A DNA stretch of 64,000 bases, taken from positions 19,438,501 to 19,502,500 of the forward strand of contig NC_091095.1 of NCBI RefSeq assembly GCF_024713975.1, read 5' to 3'. Below, piece by piece: positions 36,933-51,100 of the stretch. The notes beneath the pieces are model-generated. The model was not told the DNA's origin, ran no database searches, and saw nothing but the letters and a program-made list of their open reading frames with translations. This stretch comes from Paralichthys olivaceus. Lineage: Eukaryota > Chordata > Actinopteri > Pleuronectiformes > Paralichthyidae. Position 1 is the first letter of the stretch. Each line of letters begins with the position of its first letter. A program made the position numbers and the translations under genes.

Positions 36933-37564
36933 TGCTTCAGCTCGTCCAGTCCTGTGTGTGTGTGAGCTGAAATCCAGAGGTGCTGTCTCTTAGTTGCATG
37001 TGATGATGGTTGAAGTGACTCTGAGCTGATTCCTGCTGCTGCACCACGACTCATCACACACACACACACACGCACACGCACACACACACCTACATGTACG
37101 CGCACCGTGTGTAACTAACGCTTACAGCTGTCTCTCTCTCTCTCTGGTCTGTTTACACTCACATCAGCTGATCTCTGTGGAACGGAACTCGCCTGGACAA
37201 ATCGTCCGTACCTTTCAAAATAAAAACCAAGAGAGTTTTTTTCAAACGATAATAAGGTTTTTATCAAATCCAAGCCACGGTAACTCATATCAGATACTTA
37301 GAGTTTAAAAGGTAAACCTGAAAACCGGTGATTAATTGGTTCATTTTGCTGTTAAAAATTTTGCCGAAGTGCTTTGTTGCATGAAAGCCCCACAGAACCC
37401 GGAAGTCAAAGCGCACACGCAGCCAATCCTCTTCTGCCCTGGAAGCACTCACAGAGACAGGACTTCAGCATGTAGCTCATGTGCTTCAAGTTTCATTGCT
37501 TTGTTTATGTTTATCACGGACCATTCATTTTTAAACAGATGACACCTGATGACGAAATAAACTA
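36933..37564. promoter_or_regulatory. Probable bidirectional promoter and 5' UTRs of osbpl1a (-) and impact (+)
   Basis: The two genes are divergent. A non-coding first exon of osbpl1a may lie at roughly 36933-37040, because the minus strand shows a consensus donor there (gtaagt, plus-strand acttac ending at 36932) that could join the acceptor at 35130. The impact ATG is at 37565. Between them is CCGGAAGT at 37399-37406, the ETS/GABP site typical of bidirectional housekeeping promoters. No TATA box is obvious. (CA)n tracts flank the area. The transcription start sites are inferred. Confidence 0.5.
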
Positions 37565-37881
37565 ATGGCTGATGACGCCATAGATCCAGAGGATGACGGA
37601 GATCTACAGTCTCAAGTAAGCTGCCTTTACTTTGACAACCTCTGTGATAAAGTTCAAAACAAACTGGCAGGTTGTGTTCCTGTGTCCTGCGAGGAGCAGA
37701 TGTTGGCAGCTGCGCCAGATGTGCAGCAGCTGACATGTTAATAAAGCGTTCACTGACAAACAACACAGTGACAGCTCTGAAATCAACTGCACTTACAGAT
37801 CTGTTCACTATCTCTCTGGGTCACACAGTGCTGTTCTAATTTAAGTCCACATGCATGAGCAACTGTGCAAAGATCATGAAG

Positions 37882-37950
<69 letters not shown>

Positions 37951-38831
37951 TCCTTGTTAGGACTTTGCACTGACCTCCATAAATGTGGAAAGCCCAGCCC
38001 AAGTTATTGTATATTTTCCAGAGATGAGTAATCGAACAGTACAAAATGGTCTTTTCCTGATTTCAAGTGCGCCCGTATTACAGAATGTATGGCAAATGCA
38101 TGTAGTCCATGATACGGAGCGAGCAAACCTATTACTCTACTGTAAAATCTCTTTGATCCATAATTTCTGACAAAGATTGATACACTTGAATTCAGGACCG
38201 TGCTGACTGTTCACTCACTCAGCATCAAGCATATTTACTTTATCATTTTGGAGAAATTCAGCCTCAAAGTTCCTTTTTTTTAGTTGAAAAGGGCATAATG
38301 CCTTTTTACAATGCAAAAGAAGGAACTTTGAGGCTGAATTTCTCAAAAATGATACAGTAAATATGCTTGATGCTGAGTGAGTGAACAGTCAGGCTGGTCC
38401 TGAGGACAACTTTTGACAACCTTTGTCAGAAATTATGGAATAAAGGGATTTTACAGTAGAGTAAAAGATTGGCTCGCTCCGTATCATGGACTACCTGCAT
38501 TTGCCATACACTCTGTAATACGGGCGCACTTGAAATCAAGAAAAGACGAACGTCTGCTCACTTGACTGCAGTCAAAATAAGTATGAGTTCAGAAGAACGA
38601 AGGCCTGGTGAAAAAAACTGTTGGTGTGTGCAGCCCTGCTCCTGTACCATCAGTCAGACAGTAACAAAGAGAACTCTCTGGCTGTGGTTCATGTGGTTCG
38701 TGCCTAAGCCTCACCTTAACCTAACCAAAACCCACATCTTACCCCTAACCAGGACCTTAGAAATGGTGTTCTGCCTCATTAGGACCAGTATTTGGTCCCC
38801 ATGAGGTCCACCAGTCCTGATAAGGTTAGTG

Positions 38832-38869
<38 letters not shown>

Positions 38870-41800
38870 GCAGGCTCCTCCCAAATTGCTTGGATTAATT
38901 ATCACATATGCATGTGATGCTGTGCAGGTACGCAGAGGTCATATAAAATGGACAGGGATTAACACCATCACACGCAGACACATAATTAACCTGTGTTTCT
39001 ACACTGTGTCTTTGTTGTAGTTCTTAGCTACAGCTTGTCCGTCTGCTGACATTACATTCAGGTCACGGCATCCGATTATCCTAAAAAGTGATTAACCTGT
39101 GATCTTGTGAAGACACAGGGGGTTGTTTCACAACACTTACCACTGTTCACCTGTGTCACTCTTCTAACACTTTGGATGCAAAAACATAGCTTGGCATGGT
39201 AGAGGAGCCTTTAATCCTTTGACTAATTGTACTACATTAAGTTATAGGTCATCAGCAATGTCTCTGCTCATTTTGTTTGGAAAAAAAAGAATAATATCAA
39301 CTATTTTGGAATGAAAATATAGATGGAGACTCAGAGAGTGTCTACCTCCTGCCAAGGCTGATTAGCCACTTATACACATGTATTGAAATCAGAGATAACC
39401 CATCATGTACACAGACAAAAGGATAGGTCCATAGGCTGAAATGACCTTGTGGATTAATTATTTTCTACTGACTCACACTGATGTGTGTTCTTTGTTTTTT
39501 CACCCCCCCATGTAGATCGAGGAGGTTGAGGCTCTGTCGTCCATTTATGGTGATGAATGGTGTGTTATAGATGAAGCGTCCAGAATATTTTGCATCAAAA
39601 TATCATACGACTTAGAGGAGCCAAAGCTGACAGCATGTTTGCAGGTAGAGGAGCAAAAACCTTGCATAACAGCCACAAGTGTCAGTCCTTGTAGCTCATT
39701 TGTAATCCAGGTTATGGCTCTATTCTTATTAATCAGATAATTCTCCCACCTGATTATCCGAGCGCAGCACCCCCCATCTACCAGATCAAGTAAGTCAATT
39801 TGCCTTTCAAATGTAATCTTGATCTGCTGAACTGACTGAACAACATCCCACTCAAAAATCCACTCCTTGTCCTGTTCAATAATCCTCTGTTTGTTCTGGG
39901 CTTTTGTAGTGCGGCGTGGTTGCGAGGCCCTGAGAGGGCCAAATTGGCAAACAGCCTGGAGGACCTCTATGTGTGAGTGCTTCTCATAATTTGTGACTTC
40001 GCGAGGAGGTGCTGTGGAGTGAATTCAGCCACAACAAAAGCTTTTCATTATTCCTTTCGGTGCCGTCTCTCTTCAGTCTGTGTAATATGGAATGGGGATG
40101 TTTGAATTTTCAACAGGGAGCATGTGGGGGAGAGCATCCTCTACCTGTGGGTGGAGAAAATTAGAGAATTCCTGGTGGAGAAATCCCAGAGCTCTGAAAC
40201 AGGTGAGGTGTTAAAAATGAAATGTATGCTTTAGGGCTCCCTTAGTGACTGTTGCTATGCTTGTCTAATGCACAACATATATGTGGTGTGTTATAATATG
40301 GTATATTTAAATGGTCTGTATTTATATGGTGCTTTTCTAGTCTTGATGACCACTCAAGGTGCTTTACAGTACAGTTTTACATTAAATCATTCTAACACAC
40401 GTTCATACAGTGCATTTATGTGCAGCACTTTTCTCTATGACAAGGGGCAATTTGGGGTTCAGTGTCTTGGGGACACTTCACCCTAATGATGATATTGATA
40501 GATATTGATCCAAGCACTTTGTAGTTGTTTAGATAAGTGATGTACAAATTAAGTAATATTATTATTATTTATTTATTTAGTTATTTATTATAATGATAAT
40601 GGTGAAAAAGATACTCAAAATTATTATTATTTTTTTAATTTGTCTTTAATTTTACACAGGAATGAACAAAAGTCAAGATTTTTAAAAGGTTTTAAAGGTC
40701 CAGTGTGTAAGATTTGGGTGAAAGGGATCGATTGAATATAGAATAATCCTCATGATGTTTTCACTGGTGTGTTTCATCAAAATTTTATGAATTTTATTTT
40801 TCTTTGCCCCAGAAAAGGCCCTTTATATTTAAATACTTTATATTTACATCGAGGGGGTCCGCTCTACAGAGGCGGCCATGTTATTTTTACAGCAGTCCAG
40901 ACTGGACAACCTAAACCCCTTTTGAGTTTTTATGACCACTGAAGGCTATCACAGGTTTTATGTCATGTTTGGAAGGGGAGGGTGAGTTGAGGGGTATTCA
41001 GCTGCAACATGCAATTTCACCACTAGATTTCACTAAATTCTTCACACTGTACTTTTAACAAATTTGATCATCTGTAGCTAGCCAGCATGAACTAATTTTA
41101 TAGCAACACAATGATGTTTTTTAACCTTAAAATAACAGCTTCAACATTATTTTTGATAGGACACAAACTAATTATAAGGAGAACTTCATCCCTGCCATAG
41201 CCACAAATATTATTATGAAACTCTGGAGGGACAAATACATACTGCAATCTACATATAAAGCATGTGCATGATATACATCACCAATTTAGACATGGGAGTG
41301 AAGTTGCTCTAAGACTCATCCTAGTATTATACGTATATTATATTGTCATTAAAAAAAATTTATGTAAAAAGATACTTCGATAGGTTGGATGGTTACATCG
41401 TGATAACAACATTGTGTCGGTTTTTATGTTTTAGGTATATGTCACTTTTTTAAAAGAGATGATCAATATCTGATAAGTACAAGTCTGAATGAAGTTGATG
41501 AACAAATAAAAAGCAGGACAAAGCTGTTAATGGGACTCTAGCACTAGTTAGGTGGCTAGTTAGCCAGGTATGCGAACAGTTGCACACACACACACACACT
41601 CACACTCATTTTATTGCATTCTTTATGCCTGTTTATTTACTTTTTTGTAACAACACTTCTCACAGCATGTGGAGAAATCTAAATCCTGATAGCCTGCTGT
41701 ATTGAGTCATGGCTGTTAAGCTGTGATTTGACAGCCTCTGGTCAGGGGCGGGGTTTAGCAACCAGTCAGTGACGTGCTTTCCAACGTGCTAGAGAACACG

Positions 41801-44800
41801 ATAACTTCAATTCATGTTTACAACTTGGGTCTGATAAAAATCACTGTTCGTCGTCTAGGTAATTATTAGATAAAGTCTTACTCAGATGAATTTACTTCCC
41901 TCCTCGACTAATGGTGTGCTCCATCTTCTACTAAGATGCTCCTCCATTAGTGATCTGTCTGATGCACTTTAATGCTCTGCAAAGATGAACACAAAGGCCT
42001 TTAAGGACATTTTAAAAACCCATCTGTTTGAGACTTTGAGTGACTGCTCTGAATTAAGATCGATATAATGACTTCTGATACCGTGGCAGAACCTTTTAAG
42101 GTGTAAAAAGACTAAAAAACACCCTGAGTAAAAAAATTTCCCCAAGTCTCAGCGTGAATCAGGTCTTCTGGGATCTGTGGGTGGGTGGGTGAGTGGGTGG
42201 TCTGTCTGGGTTTTCTGTATCCAAGCCCAGCAGTATTCGCTATTGAGGCAGATGGTCTCCATTGAGCAACAAGACTGAAAACTATTAACTATCCTCCCCA
42301 TTGTTGTGAGATATGAATCCTCCTCTCTCTGCAATTCCAGTGATAATACATATGACAAGTCACAGCACCTTGGGTCAGCAGAGTGGGTCTAATGGCTCAT
42401 TCCCTTTCAGATTAGTGGGACATGGTGGAGAGAGGGAGAAAGAGAGAGGTGGTGAGTTGGAAGTGATAAGGTTGAAGATGCACATTTCACAGAGAAGGAA
42501 ACGAAAAGGGAGTAAACTGGAGTGATGATGAAGTTTGATTGAATGAGGTCAGATACAAAGGAAAGGATGAAAAAGCATATTTACCTTATTACAGCAAGCC
42601 TAGAGTTCTCAGCAGTTCGACTTTGATCATTTCATTTCTTACTATTACAGTCATCTAAGTATTAGCTGGAAATGTATTAATAGGTTTGGTGATAACATAT
42701 TTTTCATGATAATTTGTCAATGGAAACCAAAACCAATCCCATTGAGGCCTGGATTCAAAACCAACAAAACAGTAAAATATTGAAATCACAGGCTGATCCA
42801 GCTTGTGTGAATTTCCTCACAGCAACTTATAACTTTACTCAGTATTGTGTATGGTCCCTGCGTGCATGTGTGCACTCCCGACAATGTTTGGGCATGCTCC
42901 TGATAAGTCAGCTGTTGGATCAGGGCACCAGTGAGCTCCTGGACACCGATGCATAACGTCTCATAGGTGCTCAATTGGATTTAGGTCAGAGGAACGTGAG
43001 GGCCAGACAATGGCATCAATGCCTTCATCATCCAGGAACTGCCTACACACTCTGGCCACATGAGGCCAGGCATTGTTCTGCACCAGGAGGAACCCAGGGC
43101 CCACTGCACCAGCGTAATGTCTGACAAACACTCTGAGAATTTCATCCCAGTACCTAATGGCAGTCAAGGTACCATTGGCTATGACATGGAGGTCTGTGCG
43201 ACCCTCCAAGGATCCGGCTCTCATCTGTGAAGAGAACGGGGCACCAGTGGCGGACCTGCCAATTCTAGTGTTCTCTGGCAAATGCCAATCAAGCTGCTGG
43301 GTGCTGGGCTGTGAGCACAGGTCCACTAGAGGTTCTCGGACCCACATGCAGCCCTCATGGAGTCTCTCTCTGTTTGGTCACACACCAGTAGCCTGCTGGA
43401 AGTCATCATGTAGGGCTCTGGCAGTGCTCCCCCTGTTCCTCCTCGCACAAAGGAGCAGATAGCGGTCCTGCTGCTGGGTTGATTCCCCTCTATGGCCCTG
43501 TCCAGCTCTCCTTGTGTAATCTCCTCCATGTTCTTGAGACTGTGCTGGGAGACACAGCAAACCTTCTTGCATGTATGGATGTGCCATCCTGGAGGAGCTG
43601 GACTACCTGTGCCACCTGATTGGGCTGCAGGTACCGTCTCATACTACCAGCAGTGACAAGGACTCTAGCAGAACACAAAACTAGAGGAGAATCAGTCAGG
43701 AAGAATAAGGAGAGAGCAACTGTCTGTTGCCACCACATGTAAAACCATTCCCTTTTTGGGGGTTGTCTGGATTTTACCTCTCCATTGCACTTGCTGTCAC
43801 TTTTATTTGCACCAAACCATTTACAATCAATTGTGTGTCCTGAATGGACAGATTGATAACCCTGAAGTTTAACTTATGTGTTATACTGTAATGATCAAGA
43901 GTTCCCTTTATTTTATTGAGCAGTGGTATATACACTGTTTATTTATGATAGATATTGTTGTGTTTGTGTCTTTTCTATCATACATAGAGCACTGTGCAAA
44001 CAAGACACACCATTACTATGTCCCCTGACATGTAAAACTTAGGGCTAAAAAGCATCTACAATGGATTCCTAACTTTGCCTTAATCTCATTGCTTCAAGTA
44101 ATAATTTAATTCACGTCTGATGAGTGAATCATTATCAAGTCAGATCTTGTCTAGTCTAGACTGTGCTGACTGTTCTTGACCTGTAAACAATACGAATGAG
44201 GAGAACATGTCTCCATCACCAATGGGAATTAAACTTTTGGTAATCTGAAAACCTTAAAAAACAAAAATCAATGTACTGTTGCCCTGGTAACATCAGGTAT
44301 AACAAGGAACATGGGGTCTGTAGTCTAACTTACACACTGTACACGATCCTGCTGCTAGAAATACTCACAATATTAAAGGTTCAGTGTGTAGAATTTAGTG
44401 GTGAATTTGCATGTTGCAGCTGAACACCCCTCACCTCACCCTCCCCATCCTAACATGAAGAATACCCATGATAGCCTTCAATTTTCATGAAAACTAAAAA
44501 AGGTGTTGGATGACTAAAAAAACGTGGCAGCCTCCGTAGAGAGGTCCCCCTCCATGTAAATATAAAGTTTTTAAATATAAAGGGCCCATTCTATCGTGAA
44601 GAAAACAAAAATTCATACAATTTAGGTGAAACACACTAGTGAAAACATCATTAGGATTATTGTATATTCAATTTCTGCCAATAGATCCCTTTCACCTAAA
44701 TCTTACACACTGAAGCAGTAAAGTCACTGGTCACTATTTTCCCCTGTTTTGGTAACATTTGCTTAGAAGCACAGAGTCCAGCTGCTGTTTGACCGTTCTG

Positions 44801-47800
44801 AGCCTGTCTGAAATCACACTTCACACAAGTCCACTATATTGTGTGTATAAATGTAGTGTTCACTACATAGTAGCCTCAGAAATTGCAAACTGGAACAAAA
44901 GTTCAGTGTGGCAAAAAATACGATAAAAATACTCCATTTGGAATTTAATGTGCAAATTGTACTTTTTTACATTTTCTGACAGGTCCATGGTGAAGAATTT
45001 TAGTGTTTTTTGATGAAACAGGAAGTTCTCCACAAATGGCCTACTTGGTCAAGTCTAAACACATCTACATGATAATATTAAGTCTCCATCACATTGCCAC
45101 CTAGTTGCAAAGGTAAATGACAGCTTAAACACTGACATCCTCCTCACAAGGTGAACTTATGACTTTACATTTAGTCAGAAAAGCCTTAAGACCTTGATGA
45201 TGCTTAATTGTTTGGTGAGTTTCACCAAATGGTGTCACGATTGCAGTGTGTTGAATTTCAATCCTTCTCCACTCAGTCACTTTACTGTAAGTGTTAAGGC
45301 CATGTAATGGTAATTTGGTTAGCACAGTAGGAGTCATTTTCATGACAAGCTGACTGGCCTGTAGACAACTCAGGGAAAACAGGCACCAGGTTGGGGATTT
45401 AAAAGAAAATATACATGACCACATTTTTACTTGATCTCCTTCAGTGGATCAACCAGAGAAGGTGAACATGACGACTGAAGAGGAGGTGGATGATGATGAT
45501 GATGAAGACATACCTGACCTCAGGACTCTCAATCTTAACCCACAAAATGCACATCTTTTCGTGGATCATTCAAACGGTACAACTCATTTGGTTTATATGG
45601 ACTCAGTGATCTAATTAAACAGAGCTCAGGTGTGATGTTTTATATTTTATCATGTAGATGAAGAGGTTCCTCCAATAAAACATGGAAGTACCATCACAGA
45701 CCGACGCAGCACCTTCCAGCCACACTTAGCACCTGTGGTGACTCCCAGACAGGTAAAATCCATCGATCCTTTCATCCAACCATTCATTCTTCCATCCTTC
45801 TATTCATTCATTTATCCTTCCTTCCTTCCATCCATTGATCTCTCCATCACACTTATCCCGTGAGGGTCACAGGTGATGGGGCCAATCCAAGCTGACGTAG
45901 TAATTTAGAGTCCCCAAATTACCTTAAAACTCCATAGATAAAGTCCTCGGCCAAACTGGGTTCTGGAAACTTGTTCCTGGGTGTTGACGGTGCTAACCAC
46001 TGCTCCACCATGCCACCCTCACACTGATTACTTGGTTGTTTTAAATTGCCATAGAAGACATGGGTAAAAATGGATACAGCTCCTACAGTTTGTATAAATG
46101 TTTCACACACTGCTTCATTTTTCTTAAGGCATGAAGCAGAAGTAGAAATTCCTCAACGAGGGTCTTGCAGAGGAGAAATACATAAATGTGTTAATTCCCT
46201 CAGCAATCTTCCAAACTGAACATCATCTGACTGCTTCCTGCATATTATGCATCCTCTGGCTCTCTGCTAACACACCAGCCCATCTTAAAAGCTTCCACCT
46301 GCTGTGAAGTGCTATTTGCACAAAAATGTTAACAGTATTTTCAGTCGTCCTCAACAGACCAGATGAAGTGAGGAAACTGAGAGCCGTCCAGGATTTACAT
46401 ATTTCACTTGTAATCTTCTGTGTTCAGTTGATGAAGATATAATTGAGGTTAAGACAACACCAGTCCATCAAAGCATTAAGAGCAGTCACTGCTTAGTGGT
46501 TGATCAGTGTAACCTAATGTCTTAACTTATAATGTCTTCATTTGGGGAACAAATACATGGAAAATGTCTCGGGGTATTTTTTAAAGGAACACTGTACATA
46601 TACTATAATATACTGCATGATGTGAAAAACTTTTGATCAGTGAATGATAAAAGCTTTAAGGAAGAGCTCCACGTTCATATGACATTAAAATCTGTGTATA
46701 AATGGGTGGTGATTGAATAGAAAAATACCGTCCAGTACTTTAAGTAAGATTACTGATTTAACTTGTCCTGTTTAAGGTCAGACCACACATTGACCTCAAA
46801 TGTCATCTGCACAGACAGAGCTTCATTTTCAGTCTCACATAATTTCACAATTGATCTTCTTTTCTTGACATACATACAGCCAGGGAAGAAAAGGTTTTCT
46901 GCTGAGGTAGATTTTAGGGTAAACTCATTTTATCAGCAGTTTTCCTCCACACTCAAGTTGTAGATACATGCGGATGTGAAATGAGGAATATGTCATATTT
47001 ATTGTTCTGTGTATTGCAGGTTAAAATGGTCCTGGGAAACCTGTATGAAAACAAGAAGATTGCTAGTGCCACTCATAATATTTATGCATACAGGTCAGTA
47101 TTGTCGGATATATATATATATCTTTATATGAAGTTTATGTCATTGCTTTATAATGCAAATCTTGTTAACATCTGCAGGTTAGTTTAATAGTCTGTCTAAT
47201 TAGAGGAGGAAAAAGTGAGATAAGTAGAGATTCCAGGCCTGACTGTCTTCTCTAAAGGCCATATTACTGCAGTTAAAGGTCAAAAAAGCACCAGAGAAAA
47301 TGACAGTATTGTGTATTATGTGAACAGATGTGTGTCCTGCATGCCTCTCAGTGTGTGGCTGTGTTGTCCTTTGCCCATGAGAGGTTTTTTAGTGTGGTCT
47401 AATGAGGTCGATGTCGAGCTGCTGATGCACTGCCTGGGTAGTCATTACTCATAGGAGGTGGATGTTGACATTTAGACCACCACTTAAATAAAACTTTTCT
47501 GATGAAGTGTCAGTGTCATTCTCTGAACAGAATGTTTTAGTGCTCTCCCCCCTAATTCCAAGCTGGTGTGATTCTCTTTGCCTTAGGATTTTCTGCGAGG
47601 ACAAACACAGCTTCTTGCAGGACTGCGAGGACGACGGCGAGACAGCTGCAGGGGGGAGATTGCTCCACTTACTGCAGGTTATCATTTCTCACTCACAAAG
47701 CTTTTCCCCACAGTTAATACTACAACCACGATGTTAAATTTCCTCCCTTCATCAAACTTTATTTTGGCTTATGCCTCCTTAATTGTATGTTCTAAGCTGC

Positions 47801-48044
47801 CCTGTTCATTTTTATAGACTGTTTAATTTGGCATTTTAAACTTCATCATCAAGTCATCATTATGAGTAAGGGCCATTTCACTGCAGTACTAAAATGTCCT
47901 ATTGTCTGTGGTAGTTCCATCTACAATTTAAGACTTGTTCTTAAAACACAAAGTAAGTTTGTAATATTAATATATATATCATATACACATATATACATAG
48001 TCAATTTTACATATTGTACACATCACAAGTTAGTCTACACACAC

Positions 48045-48078
<34 letters not shown>

Positions 48079-48087
48079 TATATATAC

Positions 48088-48144
<57 letters not shown>

Positions 48145-51100
48145 TACGTTGGTGTCTGGAATTAAATGCTTGCAATGGCTTACAGTAGCAATACCATCAT
48201 GCTCATGTTAAGCAGGTGTAACCAAGTTCACCAGCTTAGTTAAACATATTAGCAAGCTAACATTCACTAATTAGCACTAAATTGCTGCGATGGATGGGAA
48301 GGGGCTTTAGCTTTCTCAAATCTCAACTGATATAACACAGACAGAAAAGCAGCAGTACATGTGTGTGTGTGAAAATGAATAAGGCTAATAGCTGCTAATT
48401 ATGTTTTGATTGACTAAGTGCTAAAGTGGAAAGCACTTACAATGATCACATTTTACAAATTGATCACTTAGATGAGTGCATGATTATTATAAACAGATCC
48501 TTCTTTTATTTTTCTCCTATCTCATACAGATTACCCTCTGATTGACATTTGTATATTCATTGCATGAATGTAAAAAGTTATTACTTTGCTACTTAATGTT
48601 TTAAAAGGAAAATATCATGAACTGCACTGTGGCTCTCCCCTGCTCCAAGTCTGAATCGTTTGTGAGCTTTATGAAAAATACCTCCTGCTGTGTGAAAGCG
48701 GGGATGGTAATGAACGCAAACAGAGCAGGAACAAGAGGGCAAAACAACTTGCTGAGTCTTGGTGGTGTGAGTAGAGGAACATGTCCCATGGCACCTGACT
48801 GTTCACCCACAGGGACAAAAACACGCTAGTGAACTTAAAATGGGAAGGTAGACAGAAATCATCATTACACAGTCACAGTGTAAAGCATATTATATATCAT
48901 ATCATATCAGCAGGCTACAACAGTCTCATTTTTATTCCATATGTTGTCATAAATTAAAAGGCAAAGTCACATTTAATGAGTAATTATTAGAACTATTAGA
49001 TTTTTATGTTTCACAAACAAACATGAGATGATTCATGTAGAGAGCTTCTTGAGCTACACAGAGATTGAGTCTTTATGGTTTTACACAGAGAAATAACCGC
49101 ACTAGTAAAACTCGCACCACTAGTATTAACATAATGTGTGAACTGCCACTCTGTTCCTCTCCAGAGAGTTTTAGTCCCACAATAATAATTTCACACAGTT
49201 ACTAATCTTTTCATTCCACATTTCAAAGACGCACTTGTTACTGGCTTGTGCTGTCAGATGGCACCGTGATTCACACACATACACACGCACACACCCACAT
49301 CACACTAAAATGTGCAATTGTCCACATTGTAATATTGTTAGAAGACCAGTGAAAGGTTTGTGACACAATAAAAAGTTTGCTGTAAACAGAGCTCAGCAGT
49401 GAGTTGAAGAACTTCTGAAACGCTCATTACCACAGGATGCGGAGTCGTGTTAGAGCTTAACCCGACGATATTCATACTGATTCATAAGATGGCGGCGGTC
49501 CTCTCTAGCAGTGTGACCCCTTTAGAGAAATAAACCAGTGTGAAATAGTGCATTGGATTTTTTGGTGAGGATGTCAGAAGCTGTGATAGGCTGCACTGAA
49601 TTCAGATGACTCAAGCTGTCTTTGACTAATACAGTGTTCCCTTCCAAAAGAGTTAGCCACTTAAAAAACACTGCACAGACAGTTTTGACTCAAATTTGTG
49701 AAATGTCGTTTCTGATGAATGAGGAAAAAAGCAACAAACTTATGTAAAAAGTTTGAAAGTACAAACTCTATTGGGAGTTCATGCTTCTTAGTGAGAAATC
49801 AGACCCATGAAACATGGTTTTAGTCATGTGGATGTAAAGACTGCTGTTATACATTTTTATTAACACTGGTTTGGATGTTTAATGTGAAAAATCACCTGTA
49901 GTGATTTTCTGAACCTGTAGAGAATTTTCAGCAAATCAATAGTTTTCCTCAGCTGAATGTAGCATTGTTGCCTTTCAGCTCATTGTTTTGGTTTTAAGGC
50001 CTGCAACGACACAATTTTGACCCACTCACACAATTTGGGTGTTCTTTCCGGTTTTCATTAAAAAGCTTCTATTCAATCCAATGATTGAAATCCAATATAC
50101 AATATTCATAACTCAATAGTCCTCCCAGGAGTTGGTTTAGACCAAAAACACAGCTAAAAGAGGGTAAAGATCGGACTTACATTTGACAGACTGACATTCA
50201 CTCACACACTCACATAATGTTGTGTTTATTGCTTGTTGCATTACACTCAGAATTACAGGTTTGAATCACAATTTCTTTACATTTGAAACCTGGTGCGTCT
50301 CAAAACAATAAGAAAAACCAATGTGATTCATTAGCCAAGAAAAGATAACTGCAGACTGAGCCACTTCCTATAACACTTTTTTTTATACATGTGGATATAG
50401 CAGTAGGTTAATCAGGTAACTTTCTGCAGCTGACTGATCAACTGTAACTGCGGTGATAGCATCAGGTCTGCCGTCTTCCTGCTCCTCCCTCTGAGCAACA
50501 CACTGATTAATACTGTGCTTGTGACACTCAGCATACTGGGAAATTTACATTTATCCTTAATCTCATTCTTCTCCACAAGGCTTTTCCCCCATTTCTTAAT
50601 TTAGATTTTGTGCTTTCTGCTCGCGGATGATGAATAAAAGTAGGGTCTGATTAAGAGTGTCAGCTGCCAGATGTGGATGAGTTCCCCTTAAAATGACAGA
50701 TTGTTCTTTTTGTGTGTTGCAGTGCAAGAACCAAATTCTCCTTTTTATGTTTAAGTAGTGGTCTGGTGAATGAGGCTATTTTCTGTCTCCCAGGACTTTG
50801 ATTAAATTAATGTAAATTGAATCTTTACATGTTCAGTAGAGAGGATTATCCTAAACAAATCTAGAAGCCCTAAAGTCTTCAGTTCTTATCATGATGGACC
50901 TATCAGCAGCCATTGATACTGTGTGCCAATGCATCCTACTCTCTCTTCTCTTCAATCTAGGCAAGACAATGGGCCAACATTCTTATCCCATCCCATTCCC
51001 CAGCATTTACTTAAAGGTCTATACTGTACTGAAAATGTAGCCTCAAGTGCCTGCCAAAATTTTTTGTTAGCTCACAGACTAGTCAATAGTGCATCCTACG

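Noticed and set aside
38469-38804. 111-codon plus-strand frame
   Set aside because: It begins within the right arm of the fold-back palindrome and runs into unique intron sequence; no family resemblance.
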